From Chondrilla cf. caribensis (taxonomy: Eukaryota > Porifera > Demospongiae > Chondrillida > Chondrillidae): DNA of 64,000 nt. The notes under the pieces were generated by a model. It searched no databases. It was not told the DNA's origin and was given only the letters and a program-made list of their open reading frames with translations. The stretch covers positions 3,288,850 through 3,352,849 of the forward strand of contig OZ026567.1 of NCBI GenBank assembly GCA_964020155.1, in the 5' to 3' direction. This document shows positions 1-23,342 of the stretch, one piece after another. The position numbers and the translations under genes are program-made. Position 1 is the stretch's first letter; each line of letters starts with the position of its first letter.

Positions 1-76
1 GGCACTTAGTAATTACAGTAAATTTCGGTAATGATCTTAATAGTTTATTCACAGACAACACAGCCTCTTACTTTAC

Positions 77-158
77 CTGAAAATTGAGCCTCACTTCCTC
101 TGCTCACAATATAGAATATCACCAGGTACCCCCTGGTGAGAAATAAGCCACTGGCCAT
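77..158 (-). CDS. Signal-peptide exon of the next array member (gene continues off the left edge)
   Basis: This is a start exon. ATG at 158-156 opens a leader beginning MASGLFLTRGYLVIF, followed by a hydrophobic core and a GT donor at 76-75. The exon is 82 nt and ends in phase 1, as do the first exons of genes B and C. It is 12 nt shorter than theirs, an in-frame loss near the end of the hydrophobic stretch. The downstream exons would lie left of position 1. By analogy with its relatives this targets a receptor to the secretory pathway. Its identity as an exon rests on similarity to 16471-16564 and 22051-22144. Confidence 0.7.
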
Positions 159-399
159 CTTCACTGACTAATATTTCTTACTCTTCACAACTGGCACTGT
201 CAGAATAGTTGTATTACTGTAGGATTTATATAAGAGTAATGTGTGGTTGTGACCAAATTCATGAATACAATTTATTTGCCAATGAATACAATTTCATAAT
301 GAAATTATCCACGTATTCATAATATCATACATTTGAAGACACACCTGTATCACGGCTGCAACGACACCCACTATCCCCATTCTGTACTTGATGTGTGCT

Positions 400-600
400 T
401 TATTTTACTTGTACTTATGTATGTACGTACGTATATGCAGACCAATGGCATGGTCATATATGCACACACACAAATGTCAAGTCCAGTCAGTGCAGTAGCC
501 TCTATTTGTGTGAGCACTAGAGCCAGACCCCCTAATGTGTTAAGTTGTAGGGCTTCTGTTGTTGTGTTCAGTGACTGTGGTAGGTGACTAATTGAATTGA
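400..600 (-). pseudogene. Relic of the kinase-less transmembrane/tail exon
   Basis: On the minus strand a short run reads TEALQLNTLGGLALVLTQIE, close to the start of the transmembrane-tail exons at 48545-48780, 57233-57600 and 61855-62111. After it the sequence diverges: the hydrophobic helix and the CCC motif seen in the other copies are absent. It lies 3' of the decayed kinase exons at 1006-1347, the same relative position as the intact copies hold. I read it as a degenerate orphan. Confidence 0.5.
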
Positions 601-1497
601 ATGAAGCCCACATACTGTGTTTGTATAAGTGCATGGGAAGACCTTATGGAGCATTTAAGTAATCAAGAATTTATATGTATACATATTATAATGTATAATA
701 TTGCTGTAGGATTATTAGGTACACACAGTAAAAATGTATTATAGTAGACTTTAGTTGTTCATATATCATGTTCAACTTCTATATATAATTCAGTAGTAGT
801 GCATAGTTGTTTAGATTATGAATTGAAAAATGTCACACTGTAGTCATCATAGTTTATATGCACACTGTACAGGAGGTTGTACTCATGATCTTGTGAATGT
901 AGGATATTCACCCTCAAGGCTACGTACCTTGATATCACATCTAGTACTCATATTGCTGCAAGCCAATGATTGCCAATTTACTGTGTACATTGTACGTTAA
1001 TGCAATTATACTTCAACTGTAGATCTTAGTCCATGTTGGAGTGGTGCTCCCAATACAGAACACAAAAGTGAACTGGTGTCATGTCTGTTTTCCCACTTCA
1101 GATTCATTCCAGAACTGGAACACAGTTTGCCGAACATGTTGTCAAATGTTATCCTCTTCTTTGGATCTGGCTCCCTGTACATGTAAAGAGAGAACAGATC
1201 TATCGATAACACTTTACTGGTGAGTTGTGGATGTGAGCCCATGTTCACAGGTTCTTACCAGCATTGGACCATGAGAGCATAAATTCCCCTAGGGCACCCA
1301 GGTGAGGGAGGCAGGATTTAATTCTCTGAATTGAACATTGTGATCACCTGTAAAAATGCTGCATAGAATTATATAGTATAGTCATGTGTACTGTATGTAC
1401 GGGAATGTTAAATACTTTTAGCATTCTCATATTGTAGTAAAGTGATATAATATGTATTTGTGTCCCATACAAGTTGTATCCTGTGGTATATTGTATA

Positions 1498-2264
1498 CAG
1501 TCAGACCTCACTTATCCGCACACGTCCGTTTCAGGTGGATTTGCGGATAAAGTGAGGGAACTGGATAAGCGAGGGTGCGGCATTGCATGCATTTATCATG
1601 GGTGTATATATATATATTGGGATGCGCTTGCTGGTACATAAAAGCAGATTTGCTTCTTCCTGCTGGTGTTTACAGCTATCTGCAATATAAGACATGTACT
1701 ACCTAATAGCCTCTGTGAATTTATACACAAGCCAATGCCTTAAATATATAACAGACAAATTTATATGGAAATGTAGGGGTAGTTGAAATATAAATAGTGT
1801 TAATTCTGCTAGTTTCCTTATTCCCAAAGCTTCAAAATAACTATTAATAAGCTTTAATCTACCTTCGACGTTGGTTTGAAGCTTTTAAATTGATCCGTTT
1901 GAAAGTTTCAGACCGAAATATTCTCATAGTCTACAGTCAGCCATTTTGGAAGTTTCAGTACGGTTGGGTTCAGGGCGTTTCTTGGTCGTTTAGAGGGTAA
2001 CCTAAAGGCCATTTCAGGCAAATATAACTTGAAAAGAACAAAAAGTCGACACAACGGCGGACTCAACTTAATTTTGTGCGGATATCCGAGGGCAAATTAT
2101 ACAGATTGGTATACAACAATATACAAAGAGTGTGACCGGATGCGGATAGCGAGGTTTCTGGCTAACTGAGGTAAAAATGTATTGTGCAGATTCGTTTCAA
2201 CAGGAAATTATGCGGATGGTGAGGGAACCGGTTATCTGAGGTGCGGATAAGCGAGGTCTCACTG
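1498..2264. mobile_element. TA-flanked MITE with pogo/Tigger-like inverted ends
   Basis: The left end (CAGTCAGACCTC, then CTTATCCGCAC) is matched in inverted orientation at the right end with two differences over about 25 bp. Both ends are flanked by TA (1496-1497 and 2265-2266), the expected target duplication of the Tc1/mariner/pogo superfamily. The element is 767 bp with no credible transposase ORF, so it is non-autonomous. Subterminal copies of the GCGGATA/GTGAGGGAAC motif repeat inside both ends. It lies inside pseudogene A. Confidence 0.75.
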
Positions 2265-3025
2265 TATATTGAGTAGCAGTAGGTAATGTACATATGAATC
2301 ATTGGATGGATGGCCACCCTGGGTCTGTGCATATATATCCAACCTTTTAAAGGATCAATAAAGCACCATCACCATGGCTACCTGTGTCATGTTCTGTACT
2401 ACAGAGACATGTATTTTCTATTTCCTTATAATTTTCAATTGACAAGCATACCGTTAACTTTGTAAGTTTAACTCTAACAGACGCATTTCCTTCTTTGGGA
2501 CTATTGAAATTGGACAATAAGGATTGAAATCAACAAGAATTCCTATTCATCACAACAATGTGTCTAAATATAGTAACTTTTCATTTCAATGTGCTGTTCA
2601 CTGCTACTGGTTCAAAGCACCATGTATACTCACTAGCATGATTCCAATGGACCTACACTAGATGTACGTATGTAGGTGTGTTCAGTCATCCTGTAGTCCT
2701 GGATCTGTTGTACATGTACCACATATACATGTACAGTGATACAATTTTGTTCCTAAGTGTTGCACTTGATGGTCACCACTGTCAAGCTAGACTCCATATT
2801 GCTGTCATTTCAATAATTTCTTCCAGCTTGAAATTCCCCTTCTCACTGTTGTTGTTTTTTGTGGATAGGAATACACAATAGGGATCTTTGTGTATACTGT
2901 CCAATCTGTTCATATATTACATCAACAGTGTCTCCAGGTTGCCAGTAGGGACTAACCTCATATGCAGCAGGGATAACCTAATTATCATATTATTCATTTA
3001 TAATACATGCAAATATACTAATTAA

Positions 3026-3259
3026 ACGTAGAGGTCGCTTTCTTAAATGCCGACCGGCGAATCCGGAGTTTTGTTAGAGTATAAAAGGGGGGGTGGTCAC
3101 ATTTGAGAAATATTAATAGGCGCGCAATTCGAAAGCCAAATGAAGGAGCTCTCTTAGGAAAATTTCTTCATTTGCCTCAAAATGCACTATTTTTAGGGGC
3201 TGCCTGCGGCAGCCCCTATATTGTTTTCATTTCAACTTCCGGTATGTTACGCTCGTCCG

Positions 3260-3290
<31 letters not shown>

Positions 3291-4147
3291 GTGTTCCTAC
3301 GCGTAACCGTAACAATGAATTTATATTATAATTTATATTGCGCGAAAACAAGATGGCCGATTTCGGACGTCGACAATTAGAAATTGGGCTAGAATTCGTG
3401 CGCTGAAGCTCCGCTGAACGTAATAACCTCAGCGAAGGTTATTCTGAATCTAAGGAAGACGCCAAGTAATTCGAGTGCGGGGGGCGGCAGCCCCACGAGT
3501 TTTTGAACTCGAATTACTTGTTACTCTAAACAAATACATAAAGGAGAAGAAGCAACACATAACACTTGAGTCCATTGATTTGGTATTTCGTTCGAGCAAA
3601 ATGGTAGGAAAAACTTCGAACGACTTTCTGCTCCATTGAGACATAGATCGATACGGAAAACCCCATATACTTCATCCAAAGTCAATTGCAGCAGGTCTCT
3701 GTCCGATACATAATCAATTTTAGATAAAGTGAGTTCCTTCGACAGTTCAGGCACAAGTAAACTAGCTCTTTCGAATATTTTGAAGGAAAAAATGCTAAAT
3801 AAAAGCTCCATCGCAGCTTATCTTCCGAATAAGGTGTCCAGAATACTTCATAAACCATAAGGCGCTAATTGTAGAGAGATCTGGTGCCGAATTTTTGCTT
3901 GACCGGCGAAATCTCGAAGAAACCCACTGAAAAACTCAGTACATTTATACAGGTAATAGTTACTATGTGTTTTATTCCTGTGGTGTATTGATTTTGGAAC
4001 GTATGTACGTTTTGTGTAGTGTATACTGCCAATGTAACGGTATAAATCGTTAGACATTCCTGACTGCGCATTGCATCTGTCAGCCATTTTGCTCCGTTTC
4101 GCTCCGGTTACGTTTACCACCCTCCCTTTTATACGCGACCTCTACGT
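3026..4147. mobile_element. TTAA-flanked non-autonomous DNA transposon, 1122 bp
   Basis: Perfect 13-bp inverted ends (ACGTAGAGGTCGC) are flanked on both sides by TTAA (3022-3025 and 4148-4151). A TTAA target duplication is the mark of piggyBac-like elements, though these termini do not show the usual CCC start. Subterminally both ends carry a TATAAAAGGG-like stretch. No transposase is seen. A hairpin-ended repeat is nested at 3195-3520. It interrupts the intron region of pseudogene A. Confidence 0.7.
3195..3520 (+). repeat. Hairpin-ended dispersed repeat, copy 1
   Basis: The copy starts with a near-perfect palindrome (GGGGCTGCC, then GGCAGCCCC), continues through a TA microsatellite and a CpG-rich core, and ends with a hairpin whose arms are CAAGTAATTCGAG and CTCGAATTACTTG. 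The same structure occurs at 36949-37295, where an empty site defines its ends. Partial or diverged copies lie near 6249-6300, 13540-13665, 14300-14510, 27852-27925 and 44625-44795. Confidence 0.75.
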
Positions 4148-5491
4148 TTAAGTCTTTCATTGTAATGATTATTATTAATGTATATACAATTCGATATAAT
4201 ATGGATGTGAGTATCATACACAGATGTGTAAGCCAGTGAGGTCCGTGAAGTACTACATATACATATACATATGCTGTTTTTATTATAAGTGCATCGTAAT
4301 CTGAGATTACCTATCAAATCCTCATGTCTTGACATGTATTTCAAATACCTAACTGTGGAAAGGCTTGACCTCTAGAATTTGTACTAGTTGTAATTTGTAA
4401 TCTCTACCTTAGTACATACTGGATTCTTTATTCAAATAACATACACTTGTATTGATTTTATTCCAAATTCTAAATAGACTCTGTATAAAGCTGGAAAAGA
4501 TGATAATGTTGTTTAGATCCTTATATTGTCATTTGCTGTAAATTGCCAAGTATGTATGTTCCTGTTAACTATGTATATAGAATGTGTTCCATAAGTATGG
4601 TTGGAGGATCAACTATTGTATTTGACAATTTGTATTCTGCCAGTGCTCACTCATCAGTCACTGATTTGGATGCCAGTTCATGTAATGGCTTTTCAGCCTG
4701 TGATCCAGTGTTATCTTCTACAGTCAACAGGGGGCATTTATTTGTATCAGATACACATGATTGCTCTGTTTGCCAGTGGATGGAATCTATTAATTGGCGA
4801 AATTGTTATCGTGAATTACAACCGAAGTGTTATGGTATCTGGGTCTGTATGTCAATATTAGTTTCTTTTGTAGCATATCTGAATACGTTTGGTGCATATC
4901 CCCACGCGTAGGTATTAGTAATCTGCTCCCTTAGTAATATGTCCTCTCCCACCTGAACGTAGTTCCCTCCCACATTCTTTCTCCAAATTGCTAGTGTGAG
5001 CTCCAGATTTTGTGCCCATATTATTTTCCAATCTCGTCTCACTATCATGTATGGTATGGTGATATTGTTGAGTGTCCCACTGCATGTAAATTCAGTGTAT
5101 ACGAAGCTCCTACCATCAGCATCAAGCGTACGATAGCCATAGTATAGCCATTCATTGATTGGTGGTATGGTTTGGGTGAATCCTCTCAGACAGGGATCTA
5201 CGCAGTAAGTCAATTGTGACATTATACGTGAATACGTGAACTTGAAGAAGTGTATATATTTAACATAATGAATTTGAAATTTTATGGATGGAGAACTTTT
5301 TTCTAGTTTTAATTTCTGTTCTATCTCTTCCGGGAAGTAATATGGCAAATGTTAGTAGCATTTTTAGTTGGAACTATGAGTCTTAATTATCTGCCAATTC
5401 TGCTGCCATTACAAGTGGAACACTTCTACCACAAGAATATCCGGGCCATTGTGCTACTTTATTTCGGAATCAGTGAAGCAACTCTCTTTTG

Positions 5492-5535
<44 letters not shown>
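5492..5535. repeat. (TG)n microsatellite
   Basis: A nearly pure TG dinucleotide tract next to the N-terminal ectodomain relic of pseudogene A. It has no coding value; the cysteine/valine ORF over it is an artefact of the repeat. Confidence 0.9.
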
Positions 5536-5536
<1 letters not shown>

Positions 5537-7574
5537 CAAAATGCATGTTTGATGTATAATATTTTTTCTCTCTCTCTTTCAATTTTCATGTAAGATACAG
5601 TACAGCTCAAATTGTCACGATAGTTTACATTTAGCATTTTTCTGTTAATGAATAAGTGTTGATGATTAAGTGATATGCGATAACAGATATCCACGATTTA
5701 CATAGTACTTTTACAGAAAAAAGTGAATTGTTAAATCATAACATCGGATAGTACCGACTAGCCGTTATTTTCGTGGAGTATGGCCATTTAGGTAGCAGTA
5801 GTTTTGTTGCCCTTTTCCATCTTCTCCTCAATCATCGTAGTCATTTCAGCTTTAAGCTTGGACGGACTACGGTATATGAGAACGTATGTTCCGAATAGCT
5901 TGTATCTCTTTCCATGAACCTCAACCAATACAAATCAGCATTTACAAAAGTGTTAATGGTTATTTAACAATTGTCGAATTTTAAAAAGAAAAAAGTTTCC
6001 AACGGTTATCGGTTAATGGTTATCGGTTAGCGTTACCTTTTTGAACTGCACCATAGTGAAATTTGTGGTGTGAACTTGCTGTTGACATAGCTTGCTTGTT
6101 ATCACTGAAAGTAAATGAAGTGTTACTGAGAGCAAACATGACACATGACATACGCACACACACACACATGTACGCACGCACGCACACACATGTACGCACG
6201 CACACAATGTAATTATGTTCGTCAATCTGAGATTCAGATCTTCATATAAGATTTTGAGGGCTACCACAGGCAACACCTATATTATTTCCATTTCAACCCC
6301 AGTGAACACTTCTACTTGATAGATAGATAGATACTAATAGGATTTGTGAAAAAGGGTCAATTTTGCACATGCACGAAACAAAATTAATATACATTACAAA
6401 GATACATGTGAAAGCATGTTTTATTGTAACGTTTCACAATTTTGTTATTTTGATAAATGTAATTGAAATAATCAGTAGAATGTTCCTGGAAGCATACTGA
6501 CAACTAGTTTTATATTCTCTAAACTTGCAATTTATTTGATATGATATGTGGGCGCTGTGGATCAGACGCGGAATTGTGTTGTTGGACAAGTATAAATGGA
6601 AGAAGCCACTTTTGCAGATATATGTAGTAAATATCAAGTAGTATTATATTCTGTACAACTCTCTTCGTCCCTAATAACCTCCAAAATTTGTGAAATGGGA
6701 TGGTACTTATATGGTGTCATGTTTTCATTATTACGTGGTGTCATCATTGACAATATGTGGAGACCACACAGCTGTAACTATGGCTATGTGCAGGACATGT
6801 ATTGATGTGTAGTCTTACTAGTGTATGTGCATGATACTTGTGTGGCTTCTGCTGTGTAGTGGTGTCAAGTTATAATTAACTGTGATTCAGAAAGTTATTT
6901 CAGATGTTTGCCGTGAGGCTGTGACTGGGGATCCTGTTACAGTCTAACATCTGTCACCTTGGTTGTGTGGGCAGTGCACTTTTATCTGTCACACTTTACT
7001 CAATGTTCAAATCTTTGTTGGTTATCATTTTACTCTGAGTAGGATGCATATCATGAACTTTGACCCTGTACATTATAGCTGTCTGCTCCTAACCTACAAG
7101 ACCATTGCATCAAATTCTACAAATGTACGTTACTGAGCTTAGTTGAGCCCCCTCAGACTCTGTATAAACTGAACTAGTTATTGTAATATGTACATATTAT
7201 GACCCAAGATACGAACATGCACATACTGCTAAAATGAACTAAACTGATGAACATATTTCTGTATGATACTTACCTTGAAGTGGTTGAAAGAAGTGATGCA
7301 GTGACCATTGTTGGTGCAACTATATTCATTGATAGAGGAATATGCGTGTGAAGGTATGTACTATGTGCATAAAAGCATGATTATTGTTTGTAGTAGATCA
7401 AAGTTTGGGGATGGTTACTGCTTCAATCGTATGTGGTACAGAAGTATGTGTGTAAAGAAATGTGCTGTATGTACAGATAGCATCCGTTACCATAGAAACA
7501 GTACTATTATACAGCAATTTTATATTGTATAAAGCGCTAGCAACAGTATAAAGCGTTAGCAACGGATGCTATAA

Positions 7575-7677
7575 TGGTTAAGACATGGACACTCAGGCAT
7601 TATGACATATAAAATACACTCGCCCTCGGGACTCGGTATTTATATGTCATAATGCCCTTGTGCCCATGTCTTAACCA
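7575..7677. repeat. Fold-back palindrome with about 39-bp arms
   Basis: The arm starting at TGGTTAAGACATGG and ending at GACATATAAA (7575-7613) recurs inverted at 7639-7677 with a few mismatches. The loop contains CTCGCCCTCGGGACTCGG. A palindrome with unrelated arms but a similar loop lies at 27613-27727, suggesting one fold-back element family. It sits between a stalk exon and the ectodomain piece of pseudogene A. Confidence 0.7.
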
Positions 7678-8369
7678 CTAAATAATGTTATACGTATGTG
7701 CATGGATATTGTATTTATAGTAGATCAAAGTGTACATCTGCGTACTTATATATACTGTGGGTACAATATGTGCAGTTTCACACATGAATGTATAGAACAT
7801 ATCACCTTCATCTGTCCGTCCACTGAAGTCCACTTGTATCCTTGGAAAATACAAGGTCTTGGTGGATCCTGGCAGTTGATATGTGGTTAGCAGTGCTGGG
7901 ATGTGTCTTCTAATTATTTCTGAACTACTAATATTATTAATTGAATAATAGAAGTATTTCCGTCCAATGAGTAGGAGAATATCATGCTTTTGTATGTTAA
8001 TGTTAGTTTCTTTTGTAGCATATCTGAATGCGTTTGGTGGATATCCCCAATCATCGATATTAGTAATCTGCTCCCTTAGTATCATGTCCCCTCCCACCTG
8101 TATGTAGTTCCCTCTCACATTCTTTCTCCAAATTGCTAGTGTGAGCTCCAGATTTCGTGCCCATATTTGCCAATATCATCTCACTATCATGTACGGTATG
8201 GTGACACTGTTGGTTTTTCTTTCCATACAGTGTCCTACCCTTTACAATCCTTTCTCTGATACTGTAGCTGAAACTACACCCGCCATCTATGTTAATTATG
8301 TACTTGATATGTGCTTTATTATACTTGTTCTGGTGCATAATATATGTATATTATCATGATTCAGAAGGT

Positions 8370-8822
8370 TCTCCTTCACCTTGGCTGTCCACAGCACTGT
8401 GTGCTCCTCACATTTGCAAAACTGTGGAAGCCATGTTGATGAATTGGGGGGGCTGCACGGACTTGGCTGTTGTAAGAGCCAAAGTCACATTCCTCGTCAT
8501 TTTGAACTCAATTATACCATCCAAAGAGCCCTTGCAGCTGCCCAGCCTAATTGGAACCCCAGGGCTGTGTTGTATGGATGGTCACAGACCAGATGGTGTG
8601 TCACCAATTCCTTGGTCTTGTGGTTGGGCTTTGGTCTAGGATGCATCATGCAGGGCACTTAGCCCCATCCTACATTCACCCAAGTTCGAATTCAACAAAG
8701 GCTGGTGCCGTCGCAGAGGAGGCAGTGGGAGATAAACTTCATCTTTATGCTGAGCTCAACTCCACCCATCACTTCATGCCCCTGGCATTCGAGACGTTTG
8801 GAGTTTTCAGTGCTGATTCATG
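8370..8822 (+). pseudogene. Retroelement C-terminal (putative endonuclease) fragment, frameshifted
   Basis: Three overlapping plus-strand frames together resemble the region downstream of reverse transcriptase in many invertebrate retroelements: IPRHFELNYTIQRALAAAQ, then RPDGVSPIPW, then DKLHLYAELNSTHHFMPLAF and ETFGVFSADS. The RPDG...PW...G segment is where a PD-(D/E)XK-like nuclease motif sits in such proteins (family knowledge from memory). The reading frame shifts at least twice and the usual WD.T region is interrupted by a stop, so the fragment is dead. No reverse transcriptase domain adjoins it. Confidence 0.5.
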
Positions 8823-8824
8823 TC

Positions 8825-8981
8825 CTTCTTGAAAGACCTGGCATCTCGATCTCCCCTTCTTGGAAGACCTGGCATCTCGATCTCCCCTTCTTGGAAGACC
8901 TGGCATCTCGATCTCCCCTTCTTGGAAGATCTGGCATCTCGATCTCGCCTTCTTGGAAGATCTGGCATCTCGATCTCGCCT
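8825..8981. repeat. 31-bp minisatellite, five units
   Basis: Five consecutive units of 31 bp, each built on GGAAGACCTGGCATCTCGAT plus a CTCCCCTTCTT-like remainder, with C/T and C/G changes in the last two. It begins exactly where the retroelement fragment ends and breaks the plus-strand reading frame into a repeating peptide. It is not seen elsewhere in the window. Confidence 0.85.
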
Positions 8982-9110
8982 TCCGAATCATGATCTGCTG
9001 GCTTACATCAAATTGTGTCAGAAAATCAGTATGTCTCTCCAGAGATTCAATTGCAACACTATCTTAGGAACATGTTTGTGATCTGCTCAATTTATTTTCT
9101 TTTTTTCTTC

Positions 9111-9610
9111 CCTCTACCTCCCTACTAAGGACACCACTCCTATTTTCTTACTATTAATACCACCGCCCAAACTCTCTACTAAGGACACCCCTCCTACCTC
9201 ACTAATTAGTACACCATTCCTCTACCTCGAGCTCCCTTCAAAGGACACTACTACCTCCCTACTAAGGACACCACTCCTCTACCTCCCCACTAAGGACACC
9301 ACTCCTCTACCTCCCCACTAAGGACACCACTCCTTTACCTCTCTACTAAGGACACCACTCCTGTACCTCCCCACTAAGGACACCACTCCACCTCCCTACT
9401 AAGGACACCACTCCTGTACTTCCCCACTAAGGACACCACTCCTCTACCTCCCTACTAAGGACACCACTCTACCTCCCTACTAAGGACACCACTCCACCTC
9501 CCCATGAAGGACACCACTCCCCTACCTCCTAAGGACACCACTCCTACCTCCCTACTAAGGACGCCACTCCTCTACCTCCCTACTAAGGACACAACTCCTC
9601 TACCTCCCTA
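9111..9610. repeat. Minisatellite based on ctccctactaaggacaccac
   Basis: About 500 bp of imperfect 25-30-bp units sharing CTACCTCCCTACTAAGGACACCACTCC-type sequence in the plus direction. It ends about 350 bp 3' of the stop codon of gene B. The same repeat occurs 3' of gene C (17603-17661), 3' of an orphan exon pair (36478-36800) and 3' of gene F (48985-49503), so it was duplicated with the gene units. Confidence 0.85.
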
Positions 9611-9967
9611 TAACAACAGACGGGAAATCCATGCAATGTAGTTCACACATAATATATTATGAATCAATTAAAGACAGTTGTCATAATTTCATTCATAGTG
9701 ATAATGTGCAAGGTGGTCACGAAATCAATAAATCATATATTTCTCTCGACATGCAGCCAGAAACATACACTGTGATGTATATGCTTTAATTTTATCTACA
9801 ACTGAAATAATAGAAATTGAACAGGAGGCTGTGTTGTGTAATATGTAGTGTTGTATTGTACATTTGTTCTAATTTAAATATTTGCACTCTTATGAAACAT
9901 ACAAGTACATGGATACAGTCAATAACACACCACTACATTTGAGTTACATAAGCCAATGATTACCGAT

Positions 9968-16564
<6,597 letters not shown>

Positions 16565-17029
16565 CTTCACTGACTAATGTTTCTTACACTACACAACTGG
16601 CACTGTCAGAATAGCTATACTACTTCAGAATCTATAGGAGACTAATTATCCTCTGACTGTGACCTCATATCCTGAATATGATTGTGCACCAGTGAATATC
16701 ATCAATTTTTATAATCCAACATGCACACAAGCACTAGCACTATTATATCATAAAGTGATGTGACATAGTGAAATTGGATATGATGTAATGAATGCGTATT
16801 ACATGATAACATATTAAAATGCAGTCGCAATGAAATCATGGGACTAACTGTCTAACACATTGAGACATACTCATATGAGGATACTCACACACACACACGC
16901 ACACACACACACACACACACACCTGCTGTTGAAGCCATATATCTAACTGTCAGCGGAACCACTGATACAATATAATAGGTTGTAGGGCTTCTGTTAATGG
17001 GGTCACTGTAAATTGAATTCAAAAGACCT

Positions 17030-17410
17030 TTCAGAGTATTATCTCTTCACATGAATGCGGTAAGCGAGTCGAACCTGGGTCGATTTAAATTGGGTTTGAC
17101 CCGATTTCCGTTCACATGGGGATAACAAGATTTGCATATTGTGTAAAAATTTGATTCCAGGAAATGGCGATGTTGGACGTTCTGCTCGTTTTGATTTAGT
17201 TGTGGCATCGTCTGAGGTGTAGAGCTCGTAGACGGCAACTAAGGATCAGGTATATGACAGGAAGAGCCGTTATGAACCATTTCGCGGCAGTACAGACTAT
17301 ACATACTGCTCATTTTTTGGCTTTCTAATTTGCTCGTAGTTCAATTGCATGTACATCAGGCCAGTAGAACTATCTGGATGAAGCCCAGAAGCCCTTTGTT
17401 TTTGACCAAA
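17030..17410 (+). mobile_element. Diverged non-autonomous element, copy of the 31.7 kb insertion
   Basis: It starts near TTCACATGAATGCGGTAAGC and shares long blocks with 31681-32060, such as CCGTTCACATGGGGATAACA and GGCGATGTTGGACGTTCTGC. At 31.7 kb the same sequence is an insertion absent from the duplicate at 47.1 kb, which supports mobility. It lies between the first exon of gene B and the 3' end of gene C. No transposase is seen. Confidence 0.6.
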
Positions 17411-17602
17411 ATTGCTGATTGCTGAAGTGTGATGATTGACCTACATTTCAAACTACTACCATGTAGTACAGCTTCAATTTCCTATCATTTGATTTTAAAT
17501 TTGCTTTAACTGCTTCCTGCACCCCAATAAACAGTGGTATTGTCAATATTATTTGTAAATCGTGGAAAAAATCGATTAAATGTTTGGATACAACTTGCCA
17601 AC

Positions 17603-17661
17603 CCCAATCCTAAGGACATCACTCCACCTCCCTACTAAGTACACCACCCCCCTACCTCCAT
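17603..17661. repeat. Short copy of the ctccctactaaggacaccac minisatellite
   Basis: Two to three degraded units about 310 bp 3' of the gene C stop, matching the arrays 3' of genes B and F in sequence and relative position. Confidence 0.65.
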
Positions 17662-17972
17662 ACAGCAACACATTATGGATCCCTGTAATGTAGTCCACAC
17701 ATATAATAATATTATTATATAATCAGTTGAAGACTATCATCAAAGTTACATTCTTTAATTGTGCTTAACTACTGGGTGAGGCATTAGTCTCAAAGTCAAT
17801 ACAAAAGGTCCCTACCATAAGCACTCAGCTTCATACATAAAGTCAAGGGTTTTATGCACACTTGTTTCAGCTTGCTTGTTGTTAAGCCACACTCAATATG
17901 CAGTATGTTGTGATGCTTTCATCATATGTGAATACAATCAAAAAAATGTTGAGTTCCAAAAGTCAGTGGTTA

Positions 17973-22144
<4,172 letters not shown>

Positions 22145-22334
22145 CTTCACTGACTGATGTTTCTTACACTCCACAACTAGTACTGTCTGAGTAACTATAC
22201 TACTATTAGCAACTTGATATTCTATAAATTTGACTGTGTCATGAATATGATCATGTTCCAATGAATATTATTAAATTTTCATCCTATGCAGACTCATACA
22301 GCTCTATAAATCTTTTGTACAGTTCTTTCCATGT

Positions 22335-22640
22335 TTAAGTGATGCTCCCAATACAGAACACAATGGTGAACTGGTGTCTGTTTTCCCACTTCAGAATCAT
22401 TCCAGAACCAGAACACAGTTTGCCAACAATGTTGTCAAATGTTATCCTCTTCTTTGGATCTGGCTCCCTGTACACGTAAAGAGAGAACAGATCTATCGAT
22501 AACACTTTACTGGTGAGTTGTGGATGTGAGCCCATGTTCACAGGTTCTTACCAGCATTGGACCATGAGGGCATAAATTCCCCTAGGGCACCCAGGTGGGG
22601 GAGGCTGGCTCATTTTCTTGAATGAATTTAGCACTTAAGT
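22335..22640 (-). pseudogene. Orphan RTK 3' exon pair
   Basis: The last two kinase exons occur alone. 22634-22552 encodes [18 protein letters not shown] and ends at a good donor. 22467-22335 begins [20 protein letters not shown] but shifts frame after KWENRH through a small deletion. The upstream acceptor of the first is altered (CTTAAGTG instead of a CAG|GTG junction) and no other kinase exons precede it before gene C exon 1. It is the remnant of a deleted array member between C and D. A homologous orphan pair lies at 37502-37862. Confidence 0.75.
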
Positions 22641-23342
22641 TGCCTGTGTACTATTGTAAGATAGAATGAAATGTAATGGTGCGTATGCATCAACACTGTA
22701 GCATGATGACATGTGTACAACACATATTGTGTATTTGACCATTTACTGCGAAATGTAAGAAACAGCATATGTGTACGTATGTAAACTGTAGTCGCAAGCC
22801 ACTATAGCTAGTTATATGGCAATCCCCAGTCAATGCAGGCCTTGAACGTTAACTGTGTACTCCTATGTATATCAGTACACTGATAATATGACCATTGCAC
22901 ACATGTTCACCTTAGCAATATATTGTATCATATATGTACAGTAATTATGACCCATGCAATTGTCGTTTTCTCCATTATTCGTATTCCACGATACATATAA
23001 TATGCTCTATACAACCTTTAGTCTATTGAACCCTTCAATGTATGTACTACATCAAAGTCAATTTATATTCATCACAGTGACTATAGTTAATTTGAATATA
23101 TTGTTTGAAATTTAATTTTAATTTCCACCTTGCTCTTGTGTGAAGGAATACACTCATTACTCATCTCACAATTGGATGTAGACATTTATCCTAATCCTGC
23201 AACTGTAATTGAGTAGTAGTTTCAAATTTTATTGTTCAACCAATCCAAAACTGTTACATACTGTAGGCCTAAACACACACACACACACACACATTTATAC
23301 TCTCGAGTTCCTTTTTACAGTCTTATTTTACTACATAGTACA

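Larger units (their letters stand above)
1006..8215 (-). pseudogene. Decayed receptor tyrosine kinase (gene A), composite
   Basis: Pieces of the RTK family follow one another in 5' to 3' minus-strand order, but the gene is broken. 8215-7806 is the C-terminal part of an ectodomain exon with a TGA after TIPYMIVR. 7313-7274 is a 40-nt stalk exon whose acceptor is mutated from CAG to CAC. 6104-6037 is an apparently intact 68-nt stalk exon. 5197-4850 is the N-terminal half of a second ectodomain. 4803-4600 is a juxtamembrane exon with a TGA. 3000-2822 is the first kinase exon, frameshifted after YEQIGQY. 1347-1259 is the fifth kinase exon with a TAA. 1174-1006 is the last exon. The transmembrane exon and the kinase exons with HRD and DFG are missing. 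Two ectodomain pieces overlapping in homologous sequence suggest a fusion of two former genes. Confidence 0.8.

Noticed and set aside
5930..6035. Tandem GGTTATCGGTTAATGG-like repeat
   Set aside because: Only a few degenerate units; too short to call a repeat array with confidence.
8705..9067. 120-aa plus-strand ORF with repeated GISISPSWK-type peptide
   Set aside because: The repeat peptide is just the 31-bp minisatellite in rotating frames, continuing from a broken retroelement fragment.
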